Below are positions 61,828 through 64,000 of a DNA stretch of 64,000 nt, piece after piece (position 1 is the first letter of the stretch; each line of letters starts with the position of its first letter). Made by a program: the position numbers and the translations under genes. The notes beneath the pieces were generated by a model that worked only from the letters and a program-made list of their open reading frames with translations, had not been told where the DNA came from and made no database searches. The DNA lies in NCBI GenBank assembly GCA_012932865.1, contig SAXG01000123.1, forward strand, positions 1-64,000, read 5' to 3'. Source of the stretch: Amylostereum areolatum. Taxonomy: Eukaryota; Basidiomycota; Agaricomycetes; Russulales; Stereaceae.

Positions 61828-63819
61828 TCAGCGTTGTTCGCGCGGGTTGAAAACGAGACTGCAGCGCATGGCCGCGGGGAAAATGACCTGCGCGCCCAAC
61901 GTTCCGAATCAGCAACCCCGTCCACCGAAACAACCGTGCACTCACAAACGAATCGCAGATCTCCATGCTCTTCGCCGTCGTCTCCGCTGCCGCCTTCATG
62001 TCAAAGTTGCGCACGAGAGACGCGACCGTGATGCGAAGGATCATCTGCGCAAGGTTCTGGCCACCGCACACCCGTGTGCCGAGCCCAAACGGCATCATCG
62101 ACTGGTGCATCGTCGCAAGCTCCGCCGGCGACGCGTCCAACCAACGGTCCGGGAGGAACGTGTCCGGCGAAGGGAACACGGCAGGGTCGCGATGCATCGA
62201 CCATCCCTGCGTCGCCACGATGGTGCCCGCGGGAAGCTCGAAACCCATGAGGTCGAATGACTCGGGGAACGAGGCGGTCTTAGACGACGAGGCAGGCACG
62301 ACGCGCTCGAGGAGGCTGGGGACAGCGCTGTAGACGCGGAGGCCTGGACACGAGGGCGTCAACACGATTGGAGTCATCCGCGAGTCTAAACTACGAACCT
62401 TCTTTGATGAACGCCGTCAGGTAGGGGAGCTCCTGGAGGACGGAGATATCGGGGATCGTCTTCGAGTTGGGCATGGCGGCATCCAGCTCGGCTTGCAGCT
62501 TTTTGGAGATGTCAGCGCGGCGAGTGAGTTCCCAGCAAGGTAGGCCAGCGTGGTAGAGGTCGTGTCACAGGCGGCGACGCTGAATTGACGTAGCGAGTCA
62601 GTACGACCCTGAACGAAGAGGGGGTGCAGACCCACAAGTGGCCCATGTGCTCCGAGATGATGTTGCGCTCGGACATGAGATCGTTTGACGCTCCCATACG
62701 GTGGCGAAGCAAGCGCTGGACGAGTGGCATTTTGTCAGAGTCGTTGCTCATCTGCGCCCGGTTCTCGTAGACACGGCCACTGACGAACTGAAAAACATTG
62801 ACCCTGCTCAGCAGACGAACGGCCGGAATACATGGGAAGGTCTACCTCGGCCATGGTCTTGTCCGAGTCGCAAAGGAGACGGAGGCGCTTGTGAGGGATG
62901 CGACAGATGAGGTTCCACGCCCAGGAGGGGACAGCGCTACGCTGTGGAGAGTGTCAACGAGAGAGAGACGAGGGGGAAGCGACACACTTACGAGAATACC
63001 ACGCTTGGGGAAGTCGCCGATGGCGGTGACAAGGGGGTCTTCGGCGTCGATCGCCCACTTGGCGAGGGCTCCGACGTGGTAGCCAAAGGAAGAGACGGAG
63101 ACGGCGTCAACCATGAACTGCCGGAAAAGATGAAGACAGTCGAGAGCGCTCTTTCCGGAGATGCGTTCCAAGACCTGGCGGGCACGGTGAGCGAGCATGC
63201 AACCAGACAATAGATATCAATTTACCTCGACAAGCTCGACGGTGTACTCATGGAGTTCGGGCTGGAAGAGGGCGAGATGGGCGGGGTTGTAGTGAGGGGC
63301 ATATCCCTTCTTGCGAGCAGCGTGGGGGCCGTGAGATAGAGTGGTCATGCTACGAACGCAGAAAATCAGCAAACCAGGCGGATATACGCATGTCGAACAG
63401 CACTGACGCGTGGTCGTTTTCGTTTCTATCGAGAGGCGTGAGCGAAGGAAGCGATAGAAGGGAAGGGGGGCTCGCTGAACGCACGTGAGGAGGCTCTTGT
63501 AGTAGGTGCTCTTGTCGAACTTGGGGTTGAAGTAGACGGCCTTGGCGGAGAGGTGGTCCTTGAAGACGACCTTGTTGGGGCCGACGCGTACGACGGGGCC
63601 GTAGCGTTCAAAAAGGTCGTGTATGGTCTTGCATTGTTGGAGGCGGACAACGTGTGTTGTAAGCCAAACGTTGGAGACGGCGGCGTACCAGGGACCGGGG
63701 ATATCGCAGAGGGGGGAGAAGACGAGTTGATATATCGCGTTGAGGACAAAATAGAGGGCGATGACGGAGAAGGAGAGGACGAGGAGGTGGGCGTCGAGGA
63801 AGGCGAGAACGGCGTGCAT
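61828..63819 (-). CDS. Cytochrome P450 monooxygenase
   Basis: Membrane-anchored haem-thiolate monooxygenase. ATG at 63819; residues about 10-34 form the ER anchor (LLVLSFSVIALYFVLNAIYQ), followed by the proline hinge CDIPGPWYAA. Then IHDLFERYGPVVRVGPNKVV, TTLSHGPHAARKKGYAPHYN (C-helix region), FRQFMVDAVSVSSFGYHVG, the I-helix VAACDTTSTTLAYLCWELTR (A/G-x-x-T-T), LQELPYLTAFIKE/GLRVYSA (K-helix ExxR across an intron), the PERF-like FLPDRWLDAS, and the haem-binding FGLGTRVCGGQNLA with the axial Cys. The last intron gives DSFVIFPAAMRCSLVFNPRE, stop at 61828. About eight introns and full length (near 520 residues). Fungal, class II type; substrate not predictable. Confidence 0.93.
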
Positions 63820-64000
63820 CGTGGCGGGCGGGAATCCAAGAAGGGGCGGCGGGGGCGGCGGGGGGAACGCGAGATGGAGGCGGGGGAGGGAAAGGAACGC
63901 AGATGGGGCGGAGGAATGGGAGTGGGGGTTATAAGCGGCGGGAGGCTTTGTGGCTGCTTTGACGAGGCGGGCGTTCGTTCGTCACCGCTCCCGACCTTTG
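63820..64000. other. Promoter side of the P450 gene
   Basis: GC-rich non-coding DNA up to the window edge, including ggcggcgggggcgg runs. Confidence 0.4.

Overview
The window looks like nuclear DNA of a basidiomycete, most likely an Agaricomycete mushroom. Reasons: compact genes split by 50-70 bp introns; fungal housekeeping genes (phosphomannomutase, eL30, NEDD8, Vms1, an Atg22-like transporter); a eukaryotic initiator tRNA-Met; and a set of mobile genes typical of Agaricomycetes (KDZ transposase, TET/JBP-like dioxygenase, a Tnp2/Plavaka CACTA-like element, a hAT-like element, a Ty3/Gypsy chromovirus). No species is claimed.

Layout. 0.5-16.3 kb is gene-dense host DNA: VMS1, SEC53, a SET protein, RPL30, an Old Yellow Enzyme, an alpha/beta hydrolase, a damaged phosphoesterase-like locus, tRNA-iMet, an aromatic amino-acid decarboxylase and a conserved protein of unknown role. 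16.5-28 kb is an accessory block: a KDZ transposase faces a TET/JBP-like 2OG-Fe(II) dioxygenase, followed by a bHLH gene whose coding exon holds a solo LTR, a second solo LTR, and a cysteine-cluster protein. The two outermost genes of this block (KDZ and cysteine-cluster) point inward and share the same unusual promoter module, two copies each of an 18-bp perfect palindrome followed by a TATA box. 28.3-33.8 kb is host again (Arb1-like protein, Atg22-like transporter).

34.5-56.1 kb is a transposon nest: a solo LTR; a CACTA/Tnp2 transposase gene split by a 7.2-kb hAT-like element (8-bp target duplication), whose interior is packed with minisatellites and a further 1.36-kb inverted-repeat segment; an unclassified stretch with two small ORFs; and a complete 7.5-kb Ty3/Gypsy chromovirus with LTRs that look identical, an intact 1.39-kb-codon Pol, a Gag with an apparent -1 slippery site, and an extra upstream reading frame ending in two SUMO-interacting-like motifs, separated from Gag by one in-frame stop codon. 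57.3-63.8 kb is host: a hotdog thioesterase, NEDD8, an AlkB-like dioxygenase and a cytochrome P450.

The most interesting points are the KDZ/TET-JBP pair with its palindromic promoter module, the LTR inside the bHLH coding exon, and the extra SIM-bearing frame of the chromovirus. A caution applies throughout: several conserved genes show single-base frame breaks, which look like residual assembly indels, so apparent gene damage caused by one base should not be trusted. All intron positions are my own reading from splice signals and conserved protein blocks.
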